A stretch of 64,000 nucleotides of DNA from Aquanectria penicillioides (lineage: Eukaryota > Ascomycota > Sordariomycetes > Hypocreales > Nectriaceae): positions 310,001 through 374,000 of the forward strand of contig PYIU01000009.1 in assembly GCA_003415625.1 (NCBI GenBank), given 5' to 3'. The position numbers and the translations under genes were made by a program. Positions 10,296 through 22,643 of the stretch are shown in pieces (position 1 is the stretch's first letter; each line of letters starts with the position of its first letter). The notes under the pieces are model-generated. The model did no database searches and had not been told where the DNA came from. It was given only the letters and a program-made list of their open reading frames with translations.

Positions 10296-12096
10296 TTAAT
10301 CGCTCGTTGCTTCGCCCTTCGCCTTGAGCATCTTCTCACTGTACTGTGCTCCTACTTTGAACCACCAGGCCCAACGAGAATGGCCAGACCGCCAACTACA
10401 ACGCAAGTGTAATTCATGTTCTCGGGTTGTACAGGCATAAAGTACGGGAATGAAAAGAAAACGATGGCAAACGTTAACCAACACATGGTAATAACGTTCA
10501 CAATCGGGCCCACAACTTTGCCCATGTGGAATACACCATGGTGCATGTTCCTTCGGCCAGTCAGGACGTTTGTCGCGATGGGAAACATGTATGAAATGTT
10601 GTTGATAGTGACAGCAGTTCCAAGGAGAGAATTAAAGGCGGTTGAAGAACCTAGGTATAGACAGCCCAGAATCGCAATAATGATTGTGACAATGATCTGG
10701 GAGTTGAAAGGAATTTGAAATCGGTTGTGAACCTTGAGCCATCTAAAGCGAAGTTAGCACCACTTCGAAATCTTCTGATTCCTCACTGAGGCATTGACGT
10801 ACACTCTGGAGAAAGGGATGGCGCCATCGCGGGAGAAGGCCCAGAAAATGCGACCAGTGCTGAGCTGCGAGCTCACAACACAGGGTCCGAGGGCCACGAA
10901 CAGGATGAACACGAGACCGAAGGCGCCGCCCGCCTTGCCTGTAACCTGACGGAACAGCTCTGCAAGAGGGAGACCAGTGTTGGTGGTAGATAGGGCATCA
11001 AAATCTTGAATTGAGAACATCAGGGCGATGAGATACGTAATACCCGTACAGAAAGCAATGATCAATGTGATGGCGATCGCGAGAGGTGCATTTCGGGATG
11101 GCTGACAATGCGACACTAGGTTAGCGCTGCAACAGAAAACGATCGAAACTCAATTGCACTTACATTGGGCATCTCCTCAGTGATGTGAGTTACGCCATCA
11201 AGACCACCGAGACTATAGAGAGGGTTTACGAGCCCAGTGATGAAACATATGACTTGGTTATCCCAGCCCGTGTTGTTGATCCAAGTCTTGAAAACGAAAT
11301 CGGCGCTGCGATGGCTTGGAGCACAGGCAACGACTGTGACCAAAACCACAAGCCAGCCAATTTGTAGGTAGAATAGAGAGAACTTGTTCAAGCCTGGGAT
11401 GATCTTGTTTCCAAACATGACCACAGCGGCCGTAATCAAATTCAAGGCTTGGTAGATGATGAAGGTTTGCCAAGCCTTGATTTCAAAGTCTTGGTAAAGA
11501 GCAATGAGAGCAATGACAATCTGAGCAAAAATCAGGTTGGTGGAGGCTGTGGTGAAGATCCCTAGGGTTTGTGAATATTCGAGTCCTAATTGGGCTGGGA
11601 AGCCATGTCTTACATCCGAGAACACTGAACCAACCAGTGAAGAAGCTCAAAACTCCCATTGACCTTTTGGGCGCCACGGCTGCGATCCAATGGTACATAC
11701 CACCCTCTGTAGGGTAGGATGAAACAAACTCTGCGAGCGAGGCACCGAGGAAACATTGCAAAATAGTGACGAGGATGAAGCCGTAGATGACAGCTCCAGG
11801 GCCTCCAGCATTGATTTCAGTAATGAGACCAAGGCCAAGTCCAGTCCAAGAGATGGTTGTAGTTGATGCCAAGCCAATCAGACTCAACGTGCTGAAATGT
11901 CTTTGCAGTTCTTGAGTGTGGCCTTTTTACATCACAGGGCATTTAGTTTTGGTTCGAATTTGATTTTCCAGCGATTTCACTCACCCATCTGCGCCAGACG
12001 AAGCTCATCGGCGTCCATGGTTTGTTTGTCTTCCACTGACCCCATACTTCTATGTTGGGGGCTGGGAGTTGCCTTCACGTCCTCAGTGGAACCCAT
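10296..12096 (-). CDS. APC-superfamily permease (choline/GABA permease type) with 3' frame break
   Basis: Five exons, read from 12096: 12096-11985, 11922-11614, 11561-11164, 11101-10803, 10742-10296. The N-tail is followed by LSLIGLASTTTISWTGLGLGL and EFVSSYPTEGGMYHW, signatures of fungal amino acid/choline/GABA permeases (Hnm1/Uga4/Bat1 group), and about 12 helices. As given, the frame stops at 10352 (502 aa) shortly after the last helix. One extra G in the G3 run at 10370-10372 would continue through an AWWFKVGAQYSEKML tail to a stop at 10296 (521 aa), which looks natural. It probably imports an amino acid or choline-like cation. It is divergent from the secreted protein at 12845. Confidence 0.85.
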
Positions 12097-12844
12097 CTTG
12101 AAACAGATTTGCAAGAATATAGGTTGGAATAAGAATTGGTATGAGCACACCGCTCCTCGTCGGCCAAGACCATGGGGGAGATGATATACCTTTGTGGGAA
12201 GACGCGGGACTTATCGGTCGCACAATGTTAATCTCCTTTTTGGGCTTGAGACCCGAAAAGGTGTCGCGTGAGTCCCCGCATCCTGGGAACCCAGTAATTC
12301 TCCACCCGTCAAGACTGTCTCGCTATCCCAACTGCTTATCTGGTGTCTCCGGAGGCCGGCAAAAGTTCCGACATTGGCGATCAAGGATCCGGTGAAGTCG
12401 GACCGGAACGCTACGACTCCACAAATGCAGAAATTGGGCCTTTCATCGCCAGCTCGGACATCATTACCAAAGTTTAATCGCATGTGACGACCTCGTTTCG
12501 GTTTAGTCTCCCACAAACACGGCATTTGTCTGCTGATGCTCCGCGTTCGCATATCCATACCGCTAGTTTTCCCCAGAGTCCCGAGGCGTAATTGACCGAG
12601 TTGCTGATAGGAAGATGGAAGCCCCTCTCTCGGCCCCGCGCCTCGGACGTAGATTAGATACCTATTTTGATATAGCTCCGGGCGATTCTATAATGCCAAG
12701 TACTATCACCACGTATATGAAGCACTGGAGTCCCCCAATTGGGGCCTCAGGGACGAGTCCTGCAAGCAAAGCTTCGTTGTGCCAATTGTAGCAAGAGCTC
12801 GCATTCAGACTCGATTTTACGGTTGCGTCTCACTCTTCCCCAGA
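12097..12844. promoter_or_regulatory. Divergent promoter: permease and secreted protein
   Basis: 748 bp between divergent start codons. It contains the 12-mer AAGTCGGACCGG at 12395-12406, which also occurs exactly once between the hexokinase and Zn2Cys6 regulator (17161-17172). Several other CGG triplets lie nearby, the half-sites favoured by Zn2Cys6 regulators. No gene is seen. Confidence 0.4.
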
Positions 12845-14705
12845 ATGCATGTTACTACTCTGGCCTTCTTGGGCCTGAATGCCCTGGTGGGAACAACCAC
12901 GGCATCTTCATATGTTAACTCCATGTCCAAAAATTCCAAGTCTCTATTTACAGAGTGTATGACTTGGATGGACACCTTCTACGACTCCGAGGCTGGGTAT
13001 CTTTATGATTTTAGTGCTGCGACAGCTCTGAGACATGAGACTCGTAGCTCGGTTTGGTATGCCTTAGGTCTTTTGGCCCGAAACAATGGCAAGGATGCGT
13101 CCGAGGCAGAGAAGATTATCACAAATGTGATCAACGGTCAATACAAGGTGCCAGCAGAAGAATGGTGAATTTCATAACTCCAGTTTCGATGGGAATGAGA
13201 ACATTCTAACACGCAATTAGGTATGCTACGTACCAACAAGAACCTGAGGAGCCTTATGTCGGCTCAGCAGCGTACCCTGCCACCATTTACGGTACCTGGG
13301 ACCCCAATTGGCGTGGGTTTGTTGGTACAACTCTGATCATCGCCATGGAGGAGTTTTCTCACCTCATTGGCAAGTCGACACAGAGTCTCATCTTGGAGTC
13401 GCTTTACAACGCAACCAAGGGTGATGAGTACCGTTTCGGAAATCTGGATAAAGAGAAGGACAATCTCTATCCGGCCTATAGCAACCCTGTAAGCCCCGGA
13501 AAATTGCGATCCACAGTATTCTTGGTACTAACCTTCAACTCAGAGCATTATGAGAGCGTTCATGTCCGGCTGGACTGGTCGCCGTCTCAAGGAGGCCAAC
13601 ATGACGACGAGTGGCGAAAAATATGCGCAAGATGTTATTGATCTCTTTAATCGTGCCAATACTCTCTCCGAATTCAACTCCGGTACTTACACTGGCGTTT
13701 CGCTATACGGCTTGGTCCTTTGGAGCAAGTACCTGCCCAAGGACTCCGTCATGACCAAAGCTGGCCCTCGAATGATTGAATACACTTGGGAGTCTATTTC
13801 CGATCTTTGGCATCCTGAAATGAAAAACATGGCTGGCCCTTGGGATCGTGCTTACGGTTATGATATGAACCGCTATGTGAGCTTGATGGCCCTCTGGTTT
13901 TGGACCCTGATTGGAAAGGACAGCTCCTCGATGATTGATAATGTCAGTATTTTTACCAAAGAAATATGGTTGACCCACCGCTAACCAATTATTGACAGCC
14001 CCAAGCAATGTCTCATATGGCTGACTACGCCTGGGCTCCTCTCTTCGCAATCCTGGCAGACAGCCACAAGAAGTTGATTCCCAAGAAAGTGCTGTCTGGC
14101 CTCACTACCTTCCAAGGAGAGCATACCTTCACCGCAAGCGCATACTACCCCCCTTTTGATACTGTCCCTCGCAACATTACGACTTGGGTCTCCGAGAAGC
14201 TGACCATTGGTGCTGAGTCCTTTGATGAGCTTTACGTGGGCGGACCCGGCCAGAACCAGGATGCCTTCAACCCTGCGGTCGTCCAATGGAACACTGGCAA
14301 GGAAATCTCCTTTATTTCGGTAAGCATTAATGAGCTGTTAATATATAAAGGTGACAGATTACTGACACTCTCTCTCAGCTGTACCCCACTGTGACTGCTC
14401 TCGATGTTCAAGTTGCTGCCGGTCACTTGAACCTAACCTACCCTTACGGTAACAGTACCTCGGCATTCAGTCTCCTTGTTGGTACTTTCTCGGAAAAGCG
14501 CACCATTACTGGATGGGATGATCTTCCCGGATTGAAGGTGGCTGTATCGGGTAACGTCAATCTCGGATACAGCCTGAGTTACGGTGGTGCGTACGGTGGC
14601 AGCGATTCTACCGTTCGAGACTTTGAGTTTTGGAACTTCACTTACACTATGCCTGCTGGCTTTGTGGGTACTCCCAACATTGTACTCGACCTTCAAGTGA
14701 TTTGA
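12845..14705 (+). CDS. Secreted protein of unknown family, possibly all-helical enzyme
   Basis: Five exons: 12845-13164, 13221-13488, 13544-13942, 13999-14319, 14379-14705, giving 544 aa. The N-terminal hydrophobic stretch with a small-residue end (TLAFLGLNALVGTTTA) is a signal peptide. The first 330 residues are helix-rich with spaced Trp/Tyr motifs (HETRSSVWYALGLLARN, DPNWRGF, WDRAYGYDMNRY). This suggests an alpha/alpha-toroid fold like that of glycosidases or lyases, but that is a guess. The C-terminal 150 residues look like a beta domain with several N-glycosylation sequons. I do not recognise a named family or catalytic residues. It shares its promoter with the permease at 10296-12096. 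Confidence 0.75.
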
Positions 14706-15192
14706 ACAGATCTCTCTGCATCAAATGACTGGAATGATGCAAATTATTTATTAATTCTCCGGTACTAAAAAGATACCAGACAGTCCCTGTTCCTCAGGGT
14801 AATAGTTTTAAAAAGTGTTAACAAAGCTTATTGACTAAAGTGTGTTTATTTTGCCCACTAGCTTTGCGTGATTGGAAAAATAATCCCTTGTTAAATCGGG
14901 AACGAGGCGTTGTGGGAAAGCTCTGAATTCTAATCTATTCCCTGCCTATATGCCATTGAAAGTAGACTTTGAGATGCAGGTTAAAATGTTGATAATAATA
15001 CGGCGCTAACTGAGTAAAGCTCATGTATTGAATAGCGTAGTGCGGTAAGCTAAAGTGAATTCAATGATAGTAGTCATTATAATCCATCTACAAACGCCGT
15101 ATTAAAAGCACCTTGCTGTCCGTTTTTTTCTATATCTTTCCATAATAACATCTCAATTAACTAAGTCTATGAAGCACCCTTCCATGCTGATT
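14706..15192. other. Convergent 3' intergenic region
   Basis: 487 bp, strongly A/T-rich, between converging genes. No feature was recognised beyond likely 3' untranslated sequence. Confidence 0.5.
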
Positions 15193-16925
15193 TCAGTCGG
15201 TTTTTGGGCTATGTAGCAGCGCAACCAAGGCCGCACCAACACCACTGCCATCTTTGGCGGCTCCCATTCGGATCTTTGGCTCATTTTGTTCTCCTATCTC
15301 TTCAATGTCTCGAAGTGCACTGCGGATTGTACTTTCGAAGCCCGGAAAGAACTCAAATAGGGATCCGTCCACTCCGATATCAATAATGTCTTCTGAGATA
15401 CCTGAGTTCTCGCTACCTTGAGATATGCTACCCTTTTGTGCAATAGAGCTTTGGGGAAGCTTTGGGCTGGGAGACTTTGCAGGCAGCCAACAAAATAGGA
15501 GTGAAGTTGCGAACTTTAAGAATCGAGTAAGCGGCGTTACTGGAGGAACCCTAGAAGGATCAGAGAGGGGATGTAGTGCGGCTACTTCTTGTAGTTTCAG
15601 TCTTTCAGACTTGATAACAACACCAGCGATTGCAATCGCAGAAAGTCTAGCTGCTCTTCGTCCAATCGACGAAGCTATCAATCTCAAAGCATTTGCTTCA
15701 TCGGTGGTCGGCAGCTTTGTGCCAAGAACCCGAGAAATGTGGGCTTTCGCATCTTCAAGCCCCGAAGAAGTGTCCCGCACGAGTTCCGAGAGGAACGAAC
15801 TATCGAGAGAGTAGGCAGTGTGTAGACAAGAATCACCAGGAATAAGCAGTGTAAATGCTGGTTGCTCACTCTGGACGCTGGCTAAAATGACCCTTCGCAA
15901 AAGCTCGCCTAAGTATAGGCCTGAGATTCGCTTTTCATAGTACTGATCATTAGGGTTCACCGATGCCTGGTCAAGCTCCTCGTCGTATCTCGTTGTAGGG
16001 AGTACAGATAAGTCCCTATCAAAGCCCCCCATTCCGTATTCAGAGCCATGCACACTTCCGGAGCAGCCTTGAGGAACTCTTCGTGGATGTGCAGTTTCTC
16101 AATATTGGCGACTTTCTCCATATATGCGCCATTTGTGCCAGTGCCGAAGATGGCGCCAAGGAGGGTACCCGCTCGACTTGGAGCGCAATAAGCTCGTGTT
16201 GCCAGGGCACCAACCGTGTCATTGACGAGAGCAGTCACTGTCACGGGAAGCTTTCGCTCGTCCAGGGCCTCCTGCAGCATTGCGCAAGGGTCTCGACCCA
16301 CAGCATCATCAATGTTGAAAGCCTTCGTCCAGTACATTAAAGCCCCCTTGTTGATTGCGGACTGGCTGAAGGTAAAACTGAATGTAAAGCCTAGGGAGTG
16401 GAAGTGTCGCTGTTTCATTTCCTCGGTGACTCTGGTTTGGTTTGATATCTTGGCCCACTGATCTAGCTTCTCGGGCATGCTCTTGCGCATGAACGATTCA
16501 GTGTGGCCGGCAATGAACCTAAACAAGTCTTTGTAGGTCTTCGCAGTCATGACAGCGGCAGGAATCTCTGCTTTGGACTGGACAACGGTGAATGTTGAGT
16601 CGCCGTGGAGCTCAACGGAACAGACTCGCAGATTAGTGCCACCAAGGTCAATGGCGAGACAAACACCTTTCTCCGTTCCATTGGGGAGCTTGGTCACGAA
16701 TGATGGGACCTGCAACAGCGATGTGCCATTTGCCCCAAGACCATCAGCTTCATACATGGGTTAGTATGGTGTTTGTGCACGTGTGTGGGTGAATGCTGGC
16801 GCCAATAACCTACCGAGCTGCTGCACGAATTGATTCGTAGCTTTTTGGATAGTTTGCCTTGTCACATCAAACTCCAAAGCAACCGAATTGGCCCAGCCAA
16901 GCACATTGGTAGCCGCCTCGCTCAT
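15193..16925 (-). CDS. Hexokinase-family sugar kinase (candidate GlcNAc kinase) with frame break
   Basis: Two exons: 16925-16814 and 16747-15193. Conserved hexokinase landmarks are LAIDLGGTNLRVCSVEL (ATP phosphate loop), LGFTFSF, MYWTKAFN with the substrate-contacting Thr-Lys, VNDTVGALATRAY with the catalytic Asp, and GTGTNGAYME. The frame breaks in the C6 run at 16025-16030 (coding strand GAATGG then G). One extra G joins EWG to GFDRDLSVLP and gives about 555 aa, longer than the usual ~490. The surplus is mainly an insertion near 15430-15550. Its neighbours, a Zn2Cys6 regulator and glucosamine-6-phosphate deaminase, favour an amino-sugar kinase of the GlcNAc pathway over a glycolytic enzyme. 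An atypical regulatory hexokinase is the alternative. Confidence 0.85.
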
Positions 16926-17432
16926 AGCTTGTACTGGGAAAAATGCATGAAGGGACTGATAGGCGAAAATGAGAGATAGAACGATTGCGAGCAAATATCG
17001 AGACAACCAAACAGGCACATCCAGTTGATAGGACCAAAAACAGATAAATTAAAAGCAAGCAAAATACACAGCTATCAGCGACCAGGTGTCAATCAACCTA
17101 TGAGCCGCGGCCTTTTCGCCCTGTTGAACGACTATGGCACCAAACCCGGCATATTCGGCAAAGTCGGACCGGGTGACCTGATTTGAATCTCGGGCCAATC
17201 GTGATTCGCCAATTGATTGTTATCAGCATCACGAGTCAGGTCTAGGCTGGCAGCTGTGGGCTAACATGAGGATGGGCCCACTTCGGTGTTATCGGCAAAA
17301 ACTCCTCGCTTCGGAGGCTTTGTCCGCATGTTGTTGATTTCACTTTCCTCCTGCAACCCCCCCAGCGTTACTGCAACTGCGGCCCTGTTCCTGGAGTCGA
17401 CGTTCAACTCCGTCTTCCGGAACTAGCGGTCA
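16926..17432. promoter_or_regulatory. Divergent promoter: hexokinase and Zn2Cys6 regulator
   Basis: 507 bp between divergent starts, with AAGTCGGACCGG at 17161-17172 and further CGG/CCG triplets near the regulator start, as expected where a Zn2Cys6 protein binds. In the hexokinase reading frame, the first ~100 bases upstream of its ATG stay open and hydrophobic but contain no ATG. Confidence 0.4.
17161..17172. promoter_or_regulatory. AAGTCGGACCGG candidate regulator site
   Basis: This 12-mer is identical to 12395-12406 in the permease/secreted-protein promoter. Its first half (AAGTCGGT form, opposite strand) recurs upstream of the deaminase at about 24109-24116. The CGG core fits a Zn2Cys6 protein such as the one encoded next to it. 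The assignment is inference from position and recurrence. Confidence 0.3.
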
Positions 17433-19557
17433 ATGGCACAGCGAGGGAGAGGCCCGGACGGGGCCAGAATGCGGGGCGATACCGAGGCCCTGCCGTTGAC
17501 GAAATCCCGGAAAGCATGCGGTAAGATGGGGTCTACAATACAATTCAACATTGCTCCGGAACTGACGGACTCTTCCTCTTAGTCAATTGTCGCCGTCAAA
17601 AGGTGTCTAATGCCTCCGCTCACCAATCTCGTGCAATGGAAATGTGCAAGGAATAGTTGCTTACCTTGTTTGTCGAATGCGTAGATGAAATGCCGGGTCG
17701 ACAACGAAGCCTCGTGTCGCCGATGTCTTCGAATGGGAATTGAATGCATCTTTGTGCCTCGTGCTAATGTAGGTGCCACCAACCACTTGCAACATGTTTG
17801 TTGAAATAAATATACGTGAGGCTAAGATTCGAGGTACGCCCCGTAGGCTGCTTCATGGCAGCGAACACAAATCGGCGCAGATGCCCCAGATTTCTCCAGT
17901 ATTGTACTTCGGAGACTCCAAAGACTTGAAGACCATCTGGGGCTTCCCGAAATTGAAATTGATGGCGCCCAACTGCTTGACACTCATGTTGGCACTGCCG
18001 CAGATATGGACATCCTAGCCGACACAACACTCAGGCCTTTGTGGCCTTCTGTCCAAGCCTTGAAGATAAGTTGTTCAGCACAGGTCGACCAAAAGATTTG
18101 GGATGAAGGTTTGATAAAGCGCCTCTGGTCAACGTATACCACTACTCTCGGATCGTAATTTCGTTTGCTCATAACTAAACATTTCTCCAGGTTCCACGAT
18201 ACGATGCTTGGATTACACTTCCTACCCAGTAAACAGACATTTTCTTCACCAACACCGCTCATGTTGGCCGCTATGCTATATTGCTCTAGTTTCAGAGGTG
18301 CTCCTGACGTTACTCCATTTGCATCGGATTATTTGTCGGTTCTCTGCAACGCAATTGGACAGCTCTGCATCCCATTCAGCACAATTGGAAAGGAACCAGA
18401 TGATCCTGCAAGAACAGAAGAATGGGCATTTCAGACGGTTCTCGGCATAATTCTTGCTGGCCTTCTGCGAGAAGGCATTAGCAAAGAGACTGGGATATGG
18501 ATCTCAGTTGCATATCGATTGATTCTCGAGCATTGTCCACCAAATGTGGATGAGAAATCCTTGGAATGGCAAAGCCTGTTTGCGGGCCTCCAAGTGAGTT
18601 CGAATGAAGATGTCTCTGTTTCCATCACTCCGCCTAATAATTAGCTAGATCGTTGATCTTGAACACGCCTCGATCCATCTTTCGTGCCCGGTCATACCCA
18701 TTGTCGCACCGTTCCCGCGGCTTCGCATGTCTCCACAAGATCAACTATATAGGCTCTCCCGCATGATGCATACAGGCTTAACTTATTTCACTGGGAGAGG
18801 TCTCCCGACAATTTGGTCATGCTTCTCTAGCAATTCTTGGGCAACAGTGGACGCCACTATTTCCTTTAGTGGAATCGACGCTGCTGTGATTCGTGACTGG
18901 GCGCGCCAACTTGACGACTGGCTGGTCGAATTCGGAGCCCAGAATGAACAACCGGAAAGTGAAAAGAAACTCGTGTTTCGTCAGTATGTATTGCATCGTG
19001 TTTTGGTCTTGTCCATATACCTCCCTGCGAGAGGAAGCGACCTCTTTTCAGACACAACCCCCAAGGAGCAGCATGAGCTTCTGCTGTCGGCTCGGGCAGC
19101 CGTCAAACTTCAGCTGGCAGATGATTCCATCTGGTCCAACTTTGATCTAGTCATAATCACTTGGGCAGCTCTGATTGTTGTCCAAGGCGTGGAAGGTGGG
19201 GTTGGCGAGATTGACGGTAGGTGATTCTTTGATTGGGGCTTGGTCCCTCATTCAAGAGCATGTCGTCTTCAGTACCATTCCTACTAGTTGATGTCAAAAC
19301 TGACTAGGACTTGATTAGACCTCGAGAATGTAAACGCACATCTCGCCAAGCTTCGCGAAGCACCAGACCAGAACTCGAATGTTCACAAGCTGCTAGCCGA
19401 TTACCTCGAGCAGAAACTTCAAGCCTTGCATACTCCTGTAGTGGGAGACGCAGAAGATTTTGAACCGGATGCCGAATTTGATTCATCCTGGTTCATTTTC
19501 AATCAATCTAGTCTACAGTCTGGGTTTGACCTGGCCTGTTTCGATGGACAAATGTAA
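17433..19557 (+). CDS. Zn2Cys6 fungal-specific transcription factor
   Basis: Seven exons: 17433-17520, 17583-17602, 17685-17768, 17847-18154, 18191-18593, 18649-19216, 19319-19557, giving 569 aa. The binuclear zinc cluster is split over the first three exons: Cys29, Cys32, Cys39, Cys47, Cys50 and Cys57 (ACVNCRRQK, MKCRVDNEASCRRC, LRMGIEC). The second exon is only 20 nt. A short coiled coil (VLRRLQRLEDHL) follows, the usual dimerisation element. The rest is a helical middle-homology/acidic region. It is probably a nuclear activator of nearby genes. The divergent promoter with the hexokinase and the nearby deaminase suggest amino-sugar use as its target. The exon 3/exon 4 acceptor at 17846 is the least certain border. 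Confidence 0.85.
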
Positions 19558-22500
19558 CGATAGTTGTAATGACATTAATAGCCTCTGACATACCCCTATG
19601 GCATGAAATCGCATTATCGTGGCGCTCGCCAGCCATTCACAATACCTCAATATATATCCCTTTGTGCCAATATGTTCGAGATTTGAAAGTGTATTGATCA
19701 TCTATTCGGAAATCACTGTTTCCAAGAGATTGTCAGGTCTCTCCTCTCCTTAAACACGCCCAGGACCGTAAGAGAATACGAAAGATCGATCCTTGTTTTG
19801 CCTATTTAAAGCGGACGATATCGGTTTGCGTCTTGACTAGAACATTGTGTTCATTGTGATTCCAATGTCAATACGCGACACAGATTTCCAGTCTCAACAG
19901 ATATAAATAGAATCAAAAATGGCTGGAGTTCTCGATTGTCAGACCAACAGCCATGACAGCGATAACTTCATTGAGATAGTAGGATACAGGACCTTGAAGG
20001 TATTATTATGGTGCGCTTTTATGCGAGTTTGATATTTCATCACCTAATTGGCTGACGTTTTCTATACAAGATTGCCTTTTAGATGATTCCCTTTCTAACA
20101 ACAGCATACACGCCATTTCCTATGTCACGAAGGACAACAGGCACACTGCATCCGACCAACACAGGGATTGCATCGCCTGCCTTGGCATTTTCAGGAACCA
20201 CCCGACATTCCTATTCATTGTTTCTCCTAGTCTCATTCCCTTCTTGAATACTTTTTCCATATTTGAAATCACGACTTTGATTGATTTCATTTTGTGATTA
20301 AACGACATTCAACCTTTGAATATAAATTCTGATTGAAATAACACATCTATAATCTAGTTACTGATCGGAAACGCTGAGTTCGTAAGACAATTTAGCTAGT
20401 CCGTAATGTTTCTTTTTGATTTGCCTTGTTTTGACTTTCGACTGTTCAGGCCAGATGGATTGTCTAACCCTAGTTGGAGGCCGTTTTGAAACTGCGGACG
20501 GTATTCTGAAAAGAGGTGCGTTGAGTGAGGCTGCAGAGGAGGTAGAGGAGTCGAGCTAGCTCGCTTGGAAGCGATTCAACTGATTTGGTAGGGAGTTTGA
20601 ACAGCAGGCGGCTCTTGGTTTGGAGTGCGTTAGCTGTCTGCTGACATCGGATTTACACTGGCCTCTTTGAGGAGGAGAGAATCGAGTGAAGGCCTGATCT
20701 TTGCTACCCGTCCCGTGCGATGGTGACGAACCCACCAACTAATGCACAAAGTGTGCAATGAAGGGCACGCTGATTGATTGATGAGCGTCGGACCCGTCAG
20801 ACCCATTGCCCGGCCAGTTGCCGATGTCAACTTTGCGACTAGCTCCAGTAAGGTTTACTTTATGTGCGTTTCCTCTCCCGGTTTTTTTCACGCAAGTTGT
20901 CTCTTGCGGGTTTATCAAAGTCAGTTCTCTCTTATCCTAGGGTTTCCCCTCTATTTGGGACGTTTAGCCCAGCCTTTGGACCCTACTATCGGCGCCATGT
21001 ATCCCGGACGGCGAGGCGATCGAACGCACCGGGAAGGAAGATGGAGAGGAGAAGGAGAAAGGGGGCGGTGGCGGTGGCAGGGTTCTTGACGGCATTGGGG
21101 TATTGCTGATTGTGGTGCCAACTGCCTCGACGTTCGTGTTGATTGCACCCAACATCTTCCTGTCGATTCGTGTCACCAACACAGCCATGACGCGAAGCCG
21201 CAATTGATTTCATCCGACCGAGGACACGTAGAATTGTTGGGCGACGATGGGCGACGATGGGCGACGATGGGAGATAATGAGCGATGTTGGCGAAGCTGCT
21301 TGACCCAAATTTAGTGCTCCGGCTTTGGGCCCTGGGAGTCACTTCGGGGGTTTTTGCTTGTCGTGCGCGCTGCCATGGCGGAAAGAAAATATGCGCTTGT
21401 AAATCCCAATTCCTTATGTCCACTAGGATCACAGGGCTAATTCTAGGCTTCGTGGTAACCTGCTTCCAGCTCACTGTTTCATGGCATGCAATCGTCTTTT
21501 CTGAGCCGTCGGGAATCAGTTTTCACTTTCTGGGAGATAATCCAGAGATCGATTGTATTACAATAGGGATGGACCTGTCCCAGAGACTGTGTCTATTTAT
21601 GGACCAGAGATGCGCGAGCGGACTAGGCCACTCATCAGAATGCGTTCAGACGAGGACTCCATCTGCGAGCATCTGCGCTTGAGTTCGGTGCCAAACTTGA
21701 ATCAACATTTTGTATAAAATTATATGGGGATGTTAGTGCTATAAGATCAAGGAGGCAGACGCCTGGTTTGATAGAAGATTTGTCCTGTAGGATGGATCGC
21801 AACTACTAGGGGCCAAGAACCAAGGTAGCTAGATGTTTGTATCCGCTTTACTGACACGCAACGAGGGGTTGGAGCTTTGTATATTTAGTATGGAGAGTTC
21901 ATATTGGTTCATGATCTTTCAAACATACCTTTAAAGCAAGTGAAGCGGATATCTAGTAATGAATACGTGCCACGACCGAGCATTATTAAGAGAAACTGGA
22001 AACCTGATATTTCTGAAAAGTGTACAGATGCCTCGGAGGGGGGTGTATTAGTTCTTTCTTGGACGCTGGTAGATAGTGTAACAAATTGTTGTTATCCCTC
22101 GGCCGCGAACAAGCCTGTTCTGTCGCAGTTGCTCCTCGACGGCATAAACCCTGGCCTATAGAAATTCCTATTTGTTTGTTTCACATGAAGTGACCCCGAG
22201 TTGGGAGAATCATGGCTTTTTTTTCACAGCCGTGGTCCCTGTCTCACTCTGAAACATCCTTTCCTTTGATCAACGCTTTATTGTGAGATCCCACGAATTC
22301 CCCTTTCATCTTGATCATGGTTCAGACGAGATATCTGACTGGCACTGTTCAACAACCCTGAATCAACGTACCCGTTTAACTTCCCTATTTCTATTCAAAC
22401 ACTTCATAATCTAATATTACGAAAGGTTGCGCCCCGGGTATCTAATATTGATGGTCCTGGTCGCCATCTTAGTGTGATGCAACCCGTATTCTAAACAGCT

Positions 22501-22643
22501 TATCAGCCGCAATAAATAATGACAATACTACTTATACAATCTTATTTCCATATTCACTTTCAAGCATGTCATCTCACACCACAAAACCGCCATCTTCAAA
22601 TGGTTCGCGTGTGTCGTCCATAGGCTCTTAGTAAACCACCGTG
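19558..22643. other. 3-kb region without a recognisable gene
   Basis: No reading frame here convinces. A 34-codon frame starts at 19919 (MAGVLDCQTNSHDSDNF) and could be an exon of a small gene. A hydrophobic stretch near 21080-21205 and a Gly-rich low-complexity segment near 21040-21090 are also open. Three exact copies of a 10-bp unit lie at 21241-21270. The stretch lies between a regulator and the deaminase and may be a degenerated gene region. Confidence 0.4.
21241..21270. repeat. 10-bp tandem repeat, three units
   Basis: GCGACGATGG is repeated exactly three times head to tail, followed by a diverged fourth unit. It lies in non-coding sequence. Confidence 0.8.

Noticed and set aside
16025..16030. 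Programmed ribosomal frameshift in the hexokinase
   Set aside because: The same kind of one-G break occurs in six unrelated genes, so undercalled G runs explain it better than recoding.
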